Source of the DNA: Euwallacea fornicatus
Lineage: Eukaryota; Arthropoda; Insecta; Coleoptera; Curculionidae
DNA length: 64,000 bases
NCBI RefSeq assembly: GCF_040115645.1
Contig: NC_089549.1
Location: 4,650,001 to 4,714,000, forward strand
Direction: 5' to 3'
The position numbers were made by a program, and so were the translations under genes. Under the pieces are notes generated by a model. The model searched no databases, had not been told where the DNA came from, and saw only the letters and a program-made list of their open reading frames with translations. Position 1 is the stretch's first letter, and every line of letters starts with the position of its first letter. This document shows, piece by piece, positions 49,286-62,232 of this stretch.

Positions 49286-52200
49286 CTACTCCTGGATTTC
49301 TGCCTCTTGTTGTAGTTGCACCGATGTCTTCACAAAACATGAGCGGGCGACCGATTCGAACAATCTAAAAAAGAGTAAGGAGAAAATACACATCAACGAT
49401 TCATTCGTGAAAAACCCACTTTTCAATCTCCGGCGCACAATGCACGAACTGGTGCTGCCAAAACTTATACGTCGGGTTCTTGATCAGCTCGATGAAAGTG
49501 ATTAAAAGCCCCCACGGGTGTGGCCTATTTACAATCAACCGCTCCAACAGTACCCGCGTGATCTGTTCCTGAATTACTTCTGTGTTGGCTTCGGCGAATA
49601 AGTACAAGAATGTGCAGGAGAAATAGTGCGTGTGACTGTTGGGGTAGCGCAACTGATTGGCCATTGCGTTAAAGAACAAATAACGACCTTCAGTGTCCAG
49701 GTCGACCGTCAAATTTTGGAAAATATCCATGTGCGCACTGTGGGCTATAGTGGACATACTCGGAGAGTGACCCTGAAAAATTAAAGGCATTATTAATGTT
49801 TTTTCTTTAGAAATTGCCCAAATTTGCTCAGTAAAAGTCGACGTATGAAAACTTCTGATAAATGAAATTACTCACCTTATTCCTTATATGCGCTATCGCC
49901 TGTGTTCCGACGTACAGCACGAGAGCGTTCATCAAGGAGATGTTGTACCGAATACCCGGTTCGTTGGACACCTGCAAATTGCTTCTCAGCTCCGACAAAA
50001 ACGTTACGGGCGCCCTCGCTTTTAAGTACGAGTCCAAATCCTTCTTGAATTGTGCGGGAGTGATCATCTGCGAGATATTGGTCAGAATCCTCGGAGCGTA
50101 CGAAATCTCAGGAAGCATGTCTACTTTTAAGTTGGGGATGAAGGGATCAGGCAAACGCATGGTACGCGGAAAAGCCGAAAGTATGAGGTTCCGCATCTGG
50201 ATACAATTTGGAGGGATCACATCGCAAAAACCGTAGTAGTAGTCGCACAAAAACTCAGGGAAGTCGTGTAAGAGTACCAACAACACCCGCAGGGTACCTT
50301 TGTAAAGCATGGTGACAGGTTTGGCAAGCTCAGCGTTCCGCAGGAATGGTGCCAAGTACTTGAATAAATCAATAAGCAATTGAGCGTAGAGCGGCCAACA
50401 CTTTTGTTGCGGAGTGGTTCCAAGCATGCGCCCTATAAACACTCGGTGCGAGATCAATTCCAACCAGGCGTAGCAGAATCCGGCCGCTTTGGTGGGCCGC
50501 AAAATGTGGAAAGTGTGGCAATAAGCTGTCATCACTTGGAAATTAATCGCCTCTAACACCGGCTCTGGTGTGTTTAGCTCCAAAAACAGCATAGTGAAAA
50601 TTCTTTGATAAGGCATTTGATGGAAATCCACGTTTCTTGTGTCGTGATCTTGTAATAAGCATCCCGCAACTATCCCCAAGACTTTGTTCAGCAATTGAAC
50701 TTTGGTGGAGGTGTTTGTCGTATCTCCGGAATGTTTCACTAACAGAGCGACGAGGCGCACAAAAGCATCTAGCGTGTGATAGCATTTCGGTCTGACCACA
50801 GACATGTTCGGGTTGGACTTGTCCAACAACGCCCTATACACCGTCTCAACGCACAGCTGTGTGGAGAGGCGAAAGAAACGGGTTATAAGATCGTCTGTTT
50901 TCAGGATGCCGTGTAAGTTCATCTGATGCACAAACATGCTAAATGCTTTTGTAGAGTCGCGACCTTGGTGCTGCGAATTGTAGATGTTGATCCATTCGCG
51001 AAGCAGGTAGTCGGTTTTCTCGACGAGACCTGGGGGGTCTTCGTAATTCGGTGCTCGCACCTAGAAGAATGCAACAAAACGTTATTGCCACAATATTTAG
51101 GTCAGTTTACGTTTGTTAAGTTGAAGAAGAAATATACCTCCAACGGGGTGTAAAATATTGAATTTAATAAAATGTTTTTACCACAATTATTGAACCTTGC
51201 TCACCTGCAAAATGCCGGTATGAATATGGACTGTAGGTCCCATCGGCGCTCTGTCTCCGAAGAAAGCGGTTTCGTGACTGCTCTGCCTCAATATCTCCAT
51301 TATACTGCCAAGCCCTTCAGGTGGTTGCCTGGTATGTGTCTGAATCTTTGCCAATACTTCAACAGTGTTTGTCAAGTCGCTTTCCGCCACAAATTGCCCT
51401 GATCTGTCATTGATCAGGTAATGTTCGACTAGTTGCATAGCGAAGCTCACTCCCATATAATTAAGGCCATTTTCTAAACACTGGGCGAGGTTGAGGTCAT
51501 ACTGGGATACATTCACTAAACCAGATTTGATTAAGGTATCGACTGCGTCAATGTTGTAGCGTTGTTGTTCGTCGCGACATTCTGTCAAATATCTTGTCAC
51601 AAGTTTGATAACCCATTGTTGGCTGAATATCCCTAAAATATAAGAATAAAACGTAATAATTTTTAATGGATTTGAGTTCTTATTTATATTGAAATTTTCA
51701 ATAGAGCAAGAAAATTATAAGTAAAGCTAGCCGGCGTGTTATCCAGCAAAATTACCGGGACCCAAACCAATAATTATGAAAACATAATAAAATACAAACT
51801 TACCCTGTAAAGTTTTCAATATCTTCACGTTGAGATCCTTGAATCGCAAGACGACAGGATCAGTTTCGCTTAGTGATGGTACTAGGCAGTCTTGTAGCGA
51901 CTCGACGCATTTCTGTACAAGACCCTGTGGTGGCGTCATGGCTACATCCCTTGTACGCAGAAAGTGCAACAAACAGTCCCGGATGCGGAGCATGTTGCTG
52001 TTCATCAAAGCATATTGCGTCTGGCCACTGGTTAATTGCACAAACTGTTCCACTTCGGCGATATATTTTTCGAACGTCAGACTAATCTCATCACCAGCAA
52101 GCTGGTTAATGGGAAAAGGGGTAGCCGGATGCGGTTGAGGATCGAGAGCGTTGAGAACGGGATTTTGCATGAGGAGGGCGGTGTCGCGCTCGTTGGGGAG

Positions 52201-55200
52201 GAATCCGGGAATGTTGCGGCCGAATTCTTCATAGACGGCCATTTGAGATGGAGTGAGGCCACCCACCTTCAGGCGGATTGGTTCGGGCATTCGTTCAGAC
52301 TGGTACGTTAGAGCTAACGTGTCGCAGTAGCACCTAAATACGTAACTTCTGTAGTAGGAATTACTGGCAATTACCGCTAGAACATTTGTCGATTTTGTCA
52401 TATTTTCTTATGATTTATCTAGTAATTAATTCTATCAAATGAAGAAAATTAATATTTTCTCACCTGCCGTCTTTTCTTGCTAGTCTCCTTAGCTCATATT
52501 CATTCGTTAACCGCTTGTCGATCTCAGGGATGGCTTTCTCGACGGCAGTTTTCTGCACGACAGCACAGGCCAGTTCCATATTATCCGTAGCTATAATGCT
52601 AGACGCTTGGTCAATCATCTCTTTCTGCTGAATACTAGGGGTCACCAAGTTGGCATTTAAAATCTGTTTGAGGTGAGTGTTGATTGACGTCATCAGCTGG
52701 TCGCGGCAGGTGATCATCGCCATACCAGCAGTGAGGTTCCTAACCTAGATACCCAACAAAATTAGTTTTGTAAATTATCTATACTAACACTACTCACCAT
52801 GTAATGGGCGGCCAATCGCATGCGGTCTTCGTCTGGCTCCAACGCGAAATCTTTTCTAATAATATGCTCGCAAGTTTGAATGGCTATCTTAATGGACCGA
52901 TCTAAAACGGGAGCAATCCATTCCTGTATGGCCCTTTCAATGGCCGTTTTCGCGAGTGGTTTCAATTGAGGCTGAGTCTGGAATAAGAGCGCATTCGTAG
53001 ATATAATCGTGTGAGCTTGTAAGGCTTGCATCCCATTTAACTGGATGTCGCTGAAGCTGAATCGCGGCTCTGGTTGGACTTGAAGGGAGGACGTAGGAGT
53101 TGTGCTTATATTTTGCATTGCCTGAATTGGGATAAAACAAAAATTACATAGTGTTTATTATAACCTACTTAGTTACTTTAAAATTTTCTTGTTTCACATA
53201 AATCAGTTTTAAAAAATTTTCAATTTCTAAAAATATGGGTGTTTCTCATTTTTTGCAATGCGACAACCTATGTACCTCACAAACTCACTTGTGATAGAAA
53301 TCAGTGTCTCAAAATTTTAGAGCATAACACTTAAAAGTAAATCAAATTTCCTCTATCACCTTTGAAAATAGGAGTTTCTTTGTAAAGTCGTCCAAATCTG
53401 TATAGATAATGTTCAAAATAACAAATAAGTCGTTAATAATGTCACTCATATTTTTAAAATTGTAAATGAAACACCCTTCATATTGTCCCTTACTGGGGAA
53501 CTGCTGGTTTGTCCCGGTAAAATATTAACCAACTCCGGCTCGGAAATCATACCACTCTGGGTACTCTGTGACAAAGTAGACTCTTTCTTGATAGGTGGAG
53601 ATAGCTGATACTCGATTTTCCTGATTCGATCTGGGTCTTTCAGGTATACAGACGGCTTCAATTGTGAAACATCAATTTCCAAATTTTTACAAAGTACCTG
53701 CAAGATATTATCTTGAGAAGAGAACTTCCTTTGCAATGTGTGGAAAACTAATACTAAAAATGGTACTATTACGTACCTCAATTTCAAACTTGAGAGTCAA
53801 CTTTAAGTCTGGTTCAGAATGAAGCTCTGCTAGCACATTCATCAGTGCCATCGTCCAAGGATTTGGTGGCTTGAACACTTTACTTTTGGCACAAGACTCC
53901 AACACCTAAATAAATAGGTGCTTTAAGTCTCTTTAAACAATTTTTCTAATAATTGAGATTCTTTATATTATAGTTTAAATCAGAACTGCAGGAGTATCAT
54001 CTCATTTTTTCAGAGAGTGTGATATTATCATCATCCAAGTAAATGCAAAAAAAAACAATATAAATAAGATAAATACGAAAAAAAAAACTTAGAATGAAAA
54101 TTTCTTCGCGCTACAACTAAAGATTTTTCGAATAATGATAAGGACTAACCTTGGCCACGAAAGGCACTACATAGAGTAGTTCTTGCGGGCCCTTATGGTA
54201 CGCCTCCACAAGCAGAGATTTCAAATCTAACTCGATCTGCAGAATCGGCTTGTTACGACTAAGCGCCAGCATCCCTAACCAATGTCCAAGATTTTTTAGC
54301 AGCGATCTGTCAGAAAAATTGGCTACTGCTTTGTCTGATCGTAATAATACTCGAATATTCCTAAAAACAAAATAAAAATGGTGCTTTCATGTAAAGTGTC
54401 AAACAACAATGCGTGTTATTTTTGTGACAATTACTTGTTTTTTTTTCATTCAATAAAAATGATTATTTCTTAACCTGATTAGACTGCATGGAAAAATTTT
54501 CAGATATAAATAACAGAAAACAAAGAGTTGATGTTATTTACATCTAATAATTTGTGTTGTTGGTGTTTTTATATGTGTTGAAGTGCAAAGCCGCATTACC
54601 CACCTGAATGTTTCTTTTACCACCATTTTATACAATTCATGTATACTCAGAGTGTCCAAGCAATTATTATAGAGATTGTGGAAATTCACCTCTATAGAAG
54701 CTCGCTTCATCACTAAGTATTGCGATAACCACGGGTAAAAATCATCGGTTATTAGATCCCTGAGTTCATCGCACTTTGTTTTCAAATTTAACTGACTCAA
54801 GTTGTTAAAAATAAAAGCTATTTTATCTTGCAAAGCTTCTGAAGGTGCTATGGTCTGTTCTTCTTTTTCAGTGGCCACGAGTAACGTGTCAATATTCGTA
54901 GCGTTAGCAATGGATGGTCGACTTCCCAATGTACTTGCAGGCGTTGTACTAGCTTTAGTGGACATGGTGCTGCCAACGGTACTTGTGTTCTTGTATACTT
55001 GAGAAATTGCGGTGGTGTTAGGAGGAGCGAGCATGGCTGCCAAACTGGCCGGCAACACGGGACCTTCCGGTTTGCTCGGCGGTTCCAAAGACTGTAGGCC
55101 GTATTCCACATACTCTTGCAAATGAGCTGGGAAATCACTGAAATAGGTTTTTTATGTTATCAGCCGACAAAGTAAATAAACAAAAAAATTCCAATCCATG

Positions 55201-58200
55201 ATAAATATTACTGAGAATTTATAAAAAAAACGCCTTTGCCGAAAGCTTTGGTTTTTTTTAAATATTTTTGCCGTAAATAAGCCCTACAGTACGTTTCACC
55301 GCTGGTGCTGAAATATACTTTTTCCTATTTTAATAAATAGACAGTTTCGGAATAATGGAGTAACGGAAATCGGATTAAATGGGTGTCATTTCTCAACTAG
55401 TTGCCAAATGAGAACAAATACCTTCATTTTCTAACTTGGAAAATAAAAAAATTAGACCAGCAATACCTACGATTGCTCTCTAAAGGTTTTTCTTAAAGTA
55501 TCTATGACTCAAAATTTAATTAAAATAATATTTCAAAGTCCTTCTCACCCGAAATGTGCTATCGCCCTGACGTGCTCGCAGTACTTATGATATTCTTTCA
55601 ATCGGACCTTAAAACGATCCAAGGCGGCTATACCGAAATAATACATTTTTGAACCTTCGGGTTTCTTCAACGCTTCCAGAACAAATCTTAATGCCAGTCC
55701 TAAAGTTACGTATGACGCGACTATTCCTCGTTCTATAATGCCTCCGAACAGTTGTGCGGTAATATGCAATTCTTTGTCAGGATACTGCGGAAAGAACTTA
55801 TATTCCTCGAACAAGCTGCGCAGCATGCAGTTGAACACCTGAATACAAAAAATGAAGATGAGTAGACCTATTTATTTACTATAAAATTGGGTAATAAGAT
55901 TTTACAGACATTTAGAATTAAAGGATTAAAAATTGTTGAAACATTTCTGATGGAAAATTTTGTCTCGAAAATTTGACTGCTACCTAAGAAACACATAAAT
56001 AACTTTGCAAAAAAGGTACCTCTTTCTCTCTCTTATTAGGGGAGTCTTGGAAACGCTTCAACATATTAAGGACTTCGTCAATAGACAAGGTAGGATGTGG
56101 TGGATGGTTATAGATTCTTTGAAAGTAGTTGTTGGCCTCATCTTCAATTTCCTTAGAAACATGTGAAGTTCCCTCGGGGAAAGCGTTATAGTCAGGCACG
56201 CGCGTTTTTTCGAGACTTGCAGCTGGGCCTATATATACATATATACTATAATATGTACCAATAAAATTTAAAGTAAATCTGAAATGATTCGGGATTCTGA
56301 CAAAAGAGTATTACTTGACGAAATTTTTGGGTGTTTCCAGACTTTTCTGGATATAATATGTATTAATTTGTTTAGTGTTTATAATGTACTGTGTAATATA
56401 CTGTCAAAGTTTCGATAACCAATACATACTGTGAAATAATCGTTAAATTATTTACCAATTCTCCCAAGATTACTAATTTGATTAACTCCCAGTACCAAGG
56501 AAGAGCTAGTGCCAACAGGGCCCTGGTGTTGCATGGGTATAATAGGGAAAGGACTATTGGATGGTCCACCACTTAGCAATCTTGAGGGAGAGCCAGGGGA
56601 TTGTACTAATGGACCTAATCCTCCTTGAAGGTTGAAAGCTGTATTACTTGGTCCTGAAAAGAAAGTTAAGATACACGAAGAGATTACGCTTTTTAAAATT
56701 CTCGGATGTTTCATGGCAAAAAATCAAATCTCAGAGGAAAATTACTTACCAGCTAATGTTAAATTAGACAAATTCGTTCCCAAACCCTGCATTTGCTGTT
56801 CGACCCCTGCATGACCGTAAATCTGTCCAGTTGCAAACAAGGATGGATTCAAACTAGCGTCCAATCCCCTGTTACGCATGAGGGCATTGCTCTGCTGCCT
56901 GGATTTCAGCACCATGGAACATGCATTGATAACATTGAGGATAGCTTCCTGACACTCTGGACTGATATTGATACTCGTGATGCAACGTTGAAGACACAAA
57001 ATAAGCGTCGTCAAAGTCTCAACAGGGAGGGGTACAGGTTTGGCCAATGGATCGTCCTTTGGAAGAAAAACTTTCGATTCGAGGTTTGTTTAAAATCTAT
57101 GAAATATCTATTGAACATGACATTCCACATTTTAATCTCTGTTAATGTGCTTAATCAAATCAACGTTAAATGAGTTGCAATGAGTCACATTACGGTCAAT
57201 TTTTATTTCTATGACTATAGTCAATTTACTAGTCAAGTACATATTACGTGACTGACTTTTAACCCTTCTTTTATTTTTTTAAAACTGTTTGCAACATATT
57301 CTTCATCAAACAGTGGTATATTGTGTAAAATGTGACTTCTAAGAATAATCACATTTACAAGGTATAATACATAATAAAGGGAATAAGTTTAAATCTACAA
57401 ACTCTATAAAAATATGCCATGTTATAATGATTTTTAACATGCACATTTCATTACTCTGGATAAAATGCTGAAGGAAATTTAATGTATTACCTTTCCAATC
57501 TGTGGACATCTCCTATGCAAAAACTTGACGCAGGCGGATATGAAAGCCTCGCCGTGTTCATTTATCTTGTCCGAAAGCCATTTTTCTAATTTTAAGTATT
57601 CGCGTCGCGACGCCAAGCAAGCGAGATCTATTATAAACGGATAAGATTGGGCCGATTGTGCGTTCAGCAACATTGAAAGGGCTTTTAGGTCTTGCGCCAC
57701 GTCCAGAATTCTTGACAAACTAAAAAAAAAAATTGTTAATATCGTTTGAAAAGAAAAATAAAACATTTGCCAAATTTCCCATTAAAATTAGTCTGCGTTA
57801 AAACGTAAGCTACGTTTTAAAGTAAAAACTAAAAGACCCGTCTAAGCTTCATACAAAATAATACCTCTTTTATAATGATGGCACCTAGGGTCGAATTTTT
57901 CACAACTACAAACAGTAATTTAATTACCGTAAGATTAATTTATCTCTTTCAAAATTGGTTCAAAACTCCTAAATAAAACATAAAATAATCTTTCCAGCTG
58001 TAACTACTTTTGCTTAAAAATTGAAAGTCATCTACTATATTTTAGAAGTAAACAGTAAAGTTAAATTGACATTTTCAATTAAAATAAATTACCGTGTTTG
58101 ATCGCAATCGCCTCTTGTATACCATTCGGACATTGCATGCATGATGATAGGCTTGATGTTCAGACTTTGAGTATGCCACGCGTGATGCAACAATATTCCC

Positions 58201-61148
58201 GAATTAGGATGATTCCCGAGAAATATGGGAATTAAATTGGTTAACAATTCTTGGCGTAAAACCGTGACTGGTCCGGAAATTTGAAGTAGAGCTAATAAAA
58301 GTACATCTGGACAACTGCAAATAATGAATTATTTTAATATTGGCGAAGTATCTAACAATTTTACACTTACCTGTGCAACGGTGCCTTGAATAACTCCTGA
58401 ACGGGACTGTACAGTCCGAATTCGGACACGTTGAGCAATAATTCGATCAAATTGAGCGAACGCCAGTTCGACAATTCTTTGCTGTCATGTTCGGGAGGTG
58501 TCTTCAACATGTCAACAGCTACCGAGATACATGGATAGTCGCCGAAGCAAAAAACATCCGGGTTCTTCAAAATTTGCTGTGTGAGGCTGAACTGTCCTTC
58601 CACGTTAGCCCATCGCTTATAAAAGTGGTCCACTGGAAAAGTGTCTAAGAAATGTTACGTGGCATGACTTTTTCCATTCAATATTTTCTACTTGTTGACA
58701 AGGCTCAAAATACCTGGATGAAATCCTAAAGACTGCAAACCCTGCCTCAAGGCACTGATCAAAATACATAGGCCTTGACGATCTTTGATGACAAACTCCG
58801 GATGATCGAGTTCGGCCACGACGTTGTTCCATTGCAGGGATGGCGAAATTTCTTTGAGCGCCTGAACGAATATCTCGATATTCCACGAACATCGAACGTC
58901 CTGACTTTTAAAACCCCCTGTAATCAATGCTTTTAATACCCCTATGCCACTAGTTTATGTATACTTGCACCTAAAGAATCGTCTAGTCCTGTGTGCGTCC
59001 GACACATTACCGCCAAAACCCGAGCAACGGTAGATGGAGCTATGTCCCTGCCACCGAGCTTCAGGACTGTATTACGACATTCTTCAAGCGACGACGTAAA
59101 CCCATATCCTAGCTCTTTCACTAAATCGGCTAAAGGAGTGTCCAAAGTTGCGCCGGATAATCTGAAATTTAATATACCTTTAAAATAAATATGATACATG
59201 TACATTCGTGATGATGCAAAGGCATTAAAACATACCCTGAACCGTCTGAAGTCATTTCTGAAAAGAGCTCTTCTTGCTCAGGATAAACTAAGGGAGCTAG
59301 CACCACAGGGACTTGATCCCTTGGAAAATCTCTTTGTAATGTGTTTAGAAAGGTTGTATGGATATCGTTAGTTACTCCAACCTCTTTTGGAGCTTCTACC
59401 ACTGAGGATAGGATGAAATGCAGTAATTCAGTAGTTGTTTCTTGAAGACCCCCTTCGTATTGTCGACTGGTGCTGCCTGTATCTATTTATTAAATATAAT
59501 ACACTAAAATGATTTAACTCTACTTCTTATTACTATGATGACTCAATCCTATATTTATTTTTGATTGAGAATCTACCTAAATCTGGACATTTTCCTACCA
59601 AAATTCTTGCACCTGACAAATTATAAAAAACAAGTACTAACCTATATAGGCGCGAACTAACAAAGGAACTGCAGTGCGAAGATGACTGTGTGCAACGCTA
59701 GAAATATCACGTACAGATGAATGCTTTAAAGCTAGCGCGAAAAGTACTTCGCCCACAGTAGATAAATGAAGACACTTGCTAAACTGCGTGAAGAATTGAG
59801 GTCCTAGTTTGACGTTCTGAAAAGTTTTTTACTATAAGTTTAATTCTTTATGAAAATTATATTTGGTGTTATTTTTCATATATTTTGTTCATCTCAATTG
59901 CATGATATATTAATATATAACCTAATATTTACCTTTTCATTAACTAAAGAAGGACTAGTAATGTAGCAGATTATTGTTAATAATGCAGGCGTATTGAGTA
60001 ACCGGCAACTTTGGTCTAGAAGTACTTGGGCCCTGGTGTCTGTTTCACTAAAATCACCTGCGGCGTACAGGCACTGGAATAGGTATCGATCTGCCTCAAG
60101 ACCATGCAAGTTTACAATCTGAAATAGAGAGTTTTGCTATTACTTAATAAGAGTACAAATGTATGATGGCTTTCCATAGGTAATTATCAGCTTTAAGTTC
60201 TATTTCGAAGTCAAGTATAAGGTTGTGAAAAAAGGACTTAAGTTTGAAAAGGGAAATAATTTAGAGAATGGGTTTACTATCGATACATTTAGAGATTCTG
60301 GGATTACCTAGATATTTCTCCACTATTCTCTCTGTTAGAACTGTTCTTTTACCTATATAAAACTTTTTTTTTAATTTTAAAAACTAAATATATGTTATTA
60401 AAAAGTATGACATTCATAAAGGGACATACTGCATTACATTTTTTCTGGAGTTGGTTAAACAGACCACCCTGTACCCAGTTGACTACCAAATAATAAGAAA
60501 ATATCCACATTTTATAAAGCTTTTTTGGGAAACTGCTTGGGTCACTTACCCAAAATAACTATCAATAACCCCAGGTTAGTTAGCTCCAAGCTATATACAC
60601 TTAAAATCTGAAATAAATGAACATCCCAGAGTTCACTTGTGATTGAACTAAGTTTCCGAAAAAGATTCTGTGCAAAGTCTAGATCATGAAATATTTGACA
60701 ATTTTTATAGTGTGGATCTTGGTGAAAAGCGGGTAAAAAATTTAATTTCATGGCCTAGAGCTTAGCAATTATTCATTTCACAATTACTAAGGGATAAAAC
60801 GGGATAAAGCTACTTACTGGATAAGCACTCTTATTTTTGGTATTAAAAGAAAAAGTTAATCATGAACATGAAAGAAAAGGGGATCTGTTTTCTTCAGTAG
60901 CAAGTCAGTAGAGCACCCAGGCCAGGGTCACCAGGGTACTTCTTTCCCTTGCAAAAAAATGGCCGCCAACGTTTGTTATAAAACTGCCTCTAGAGGGCAG
61001 GAGTGAACTTAAGGAGCAAAAAATGCTAATCTGATGGGGCACCAACCTTAATGAGTTCTTCAACTACTTGCTTGTGGTTCTTTTTCGTTAAAGTTACAAC
61101 TAAATAACCGATTTGTGACAAGGCAAGAGACAACGAATCAAGGTTCAT
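49286..61148 (-). CDS. CNOT1: CCR4-NOT transcription complex subunit 1 (Not1)
   Basis: Scaffold of the cytoplasmic CCR4-NOT deadenylase, which holds CAF1/CCR4, CNOT9, CNOT2/3 and RNA-binding adaptors. The 24 coding exons, 5' to 3', all join in phase: 61047-61148, 59933-60118, 59642-59816, 59236-59482, 58971-59161, 58714-58917, 58371-58632, 58093-58314, 57491-57719, 56750-57056, 56456-56653, 56020-56228, 55549-55838, 54604-55137, 54150-54360, 53777-53905, 53494-53697, 52798-53121, 52464-52744, 51804-52333, 51205-51632, 49876-51060, 49420-49772, 49286-49364. They give 2,359 aa (human about 2,376). The N-terminus is MNLDSLSLALSQIGYLV. HEAT-like repeats are followed by the YFQRIYNHPPHP region (from about 780), the CAF1-binding MIF4G domain (KIAFIFNNLSQ, about 1045), the CNOT9-binding domain (about 1300-1550) and the NOT module (LLVLLHDFPEFLCDYYYGFC, HPWGLLITFIELIKNP). 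Exon 10 uses an AAAG acceptor, chosen because an in-frame stop lies just upstream. The gene looks intact. Confidence 0.97.
60119..61046 (-). other. CNOT1 intron 1 with an exon-like open stretch and a CACCCTGTA end
   Basis: This 928-bp intron contains CACCCTGTA at about 60465, the terminal motif of many transposons in this window. It also contains an open minus-strand stretch at 60550-60754, bounded by an AG on one side and a strong GTAAGT donor on the other. Its translation (it includes FHQDPHYKNCQIFHDL and SELWDVHLFQILSVYSLEL) looks protein-like but was not recognised. Confidence 0.4.
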
Positions 61149-61156
61149 AGTTCCAT
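61145..61156 (-). promoter_or_regulatory. Three-codon uORF overlapping the CNOT1 start
   Basis: Immediately upstream of the CNOT1 start codon (61148-61146) an ATG at 61156-61154 reads Met-Glu-Leu and then TGA, and that TGA overlaps the main start in an ATGA arrangement. If the mRNA 5' end lies upstream, ribosomes meeting the first AUG would terminate exactly on the CNOT1 AUG. The arrangement is read directly from the sequence; any translational effect is inference. Confidence 0.55.
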
Positions 61157-61168
61157 GAACACGGCCTC

Positions 61169-61196
61169 GAAAGCTTCAAATCTCTTTGAAGCTTTC
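61169..61196 (-). promoter_or_regulatory. Perfect 12-bp hairpin in the CNOT1 leader
   Basis: GAAAGCTTCAAA, a 4-nt spacer, then TTTGAAGCTTTC: a perfect inverted repeat ending about 20 nt before the CNOT1 start codon. In an mRNA it would fold as a stable stem-loop just 5' of the three-codon uORF. In DNA it could equally be a protein-binding palindrome. Confidence 0.55.
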
Positions 61197-62224
61197 TTCG
61201 GTAAGCACAGACACCAAAATGACCGAGTCTTAGCAGTTTGTGAGAAGTAACTACAAGCGGAATGGCCCAAGACCATCATCGAGACTTTTAGCTTCCACTT
61301 TTTCAATTCATAATTCGACACACAACACTACAAACTATAGAAAAACTTAGGAAAGCGGAGCACAAAGCACAATTTTCGATTTTTTCACGTTGACTCTTGA
61401 CATTGATTCGCGTCATTCACGTTTTCGACGACATAACAAATGAATGACGCGAGTACGACGTAAATGAAGTTGATGGAGATAGCGAGTTCAGGAATTATGT
61501 TAGTGGTTTGAGTGCGCTTTCCAGAACCTGAGGATTACATTTAGGGCTTATGATTATTAATAAAATCAATAATTACTTATCTTTATGAAGTCGCAATAGA
61601 TTTTAATTTTCTCATATACGCATACTGTCAATATCGGAACGTACCTCGTGTTGACCTCGGAGTTCCATTTTGATTCGGCGATACTTGGGGCGTTTCCCTA
61701 CTTCATTTTATGAAACGTCAACTTCAAGCTAGCAGTTGTTTTCAAATTTCAAAATTTTCAAATCAAATCCGTTTTCCGTTGGTTAGTTATATCGGGCTTT
61801 CTGTTAATGCTTTTACCATTATTCATTAACAATAATTAATCTAATTTAAATTATCATTAGTCACTACAGCCTGTTTAATACAAGTAGCGTGATCAACAAA
61901 AACAACATTAATGAAAGTACGTTTAGCAATTTCAGCTTCAAGCCCTAGCACCTCCTCCTGTAACTCCTAGGCCTGCAGCCAGATTCCTTCGAACCTTTCC
62001 TTTGTCGGTTTTGCTATATAAGGTCTGTTCTATATGGTGTAGTTAAAAAGAATCAGAATTATTGGGCAAAAACTTTTCTGATGTGAGTGATAATCTCAAA
62101 GTTCTATAGGCATTTGCATGCATTAAGACATCCCAGGTACATCTGAACATTAAATTCCTGGATTTTATACTTTATCTCAACTTTCTTCTAGAAAAAGTAA
62201 GATTTAGTTTGTGATTTCTACTTT

Positions 62225-62230
62225 ATGTGA
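62225..62230 (+). promoter_or_regulatory. Start-stop uORF (ATGTGA) next to the ncd start
   Basis: ATG followed directly by TGA ends 2 nt before the ncd initiator ATG at 62233. A minimal start-stop uORF is present in the sequence. Whether it is transcribed depends on where the 5' end lies. Confidence 0.4.
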
Positions 62231-62232
62231 CA

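Larger units (their letters stand above)
61149..62232. promoter_or_regulatory. Shared intergenic promoter region of CNOT1 and ncd
   Basis: This 1.08-kb gap separates the divergent CNOT1 (minus) and ncd (plus) starts. The CNOT1-proximal part is CpG-rich and holds a perfect 12-bp inverted repeat, TCGCGTCATTCA at 61408-61419 and TGAATGACGCGA at 61441-61452. CREB/ATF-like TGACG cores sit inside each arm. A pyrimidine-rich AG at about 62190 could be the acceptor of an untranslated first ncd exon. No TATA box was seen for either gene. Confidence 0.5.

Noticed and set aside
49862..50236. 124-codon plus-strand frame opposite CNOT1
   Set aside because: A shadow of the large CNOT1 exon 49876-51060, whose minus-strand translation is highly conserved.
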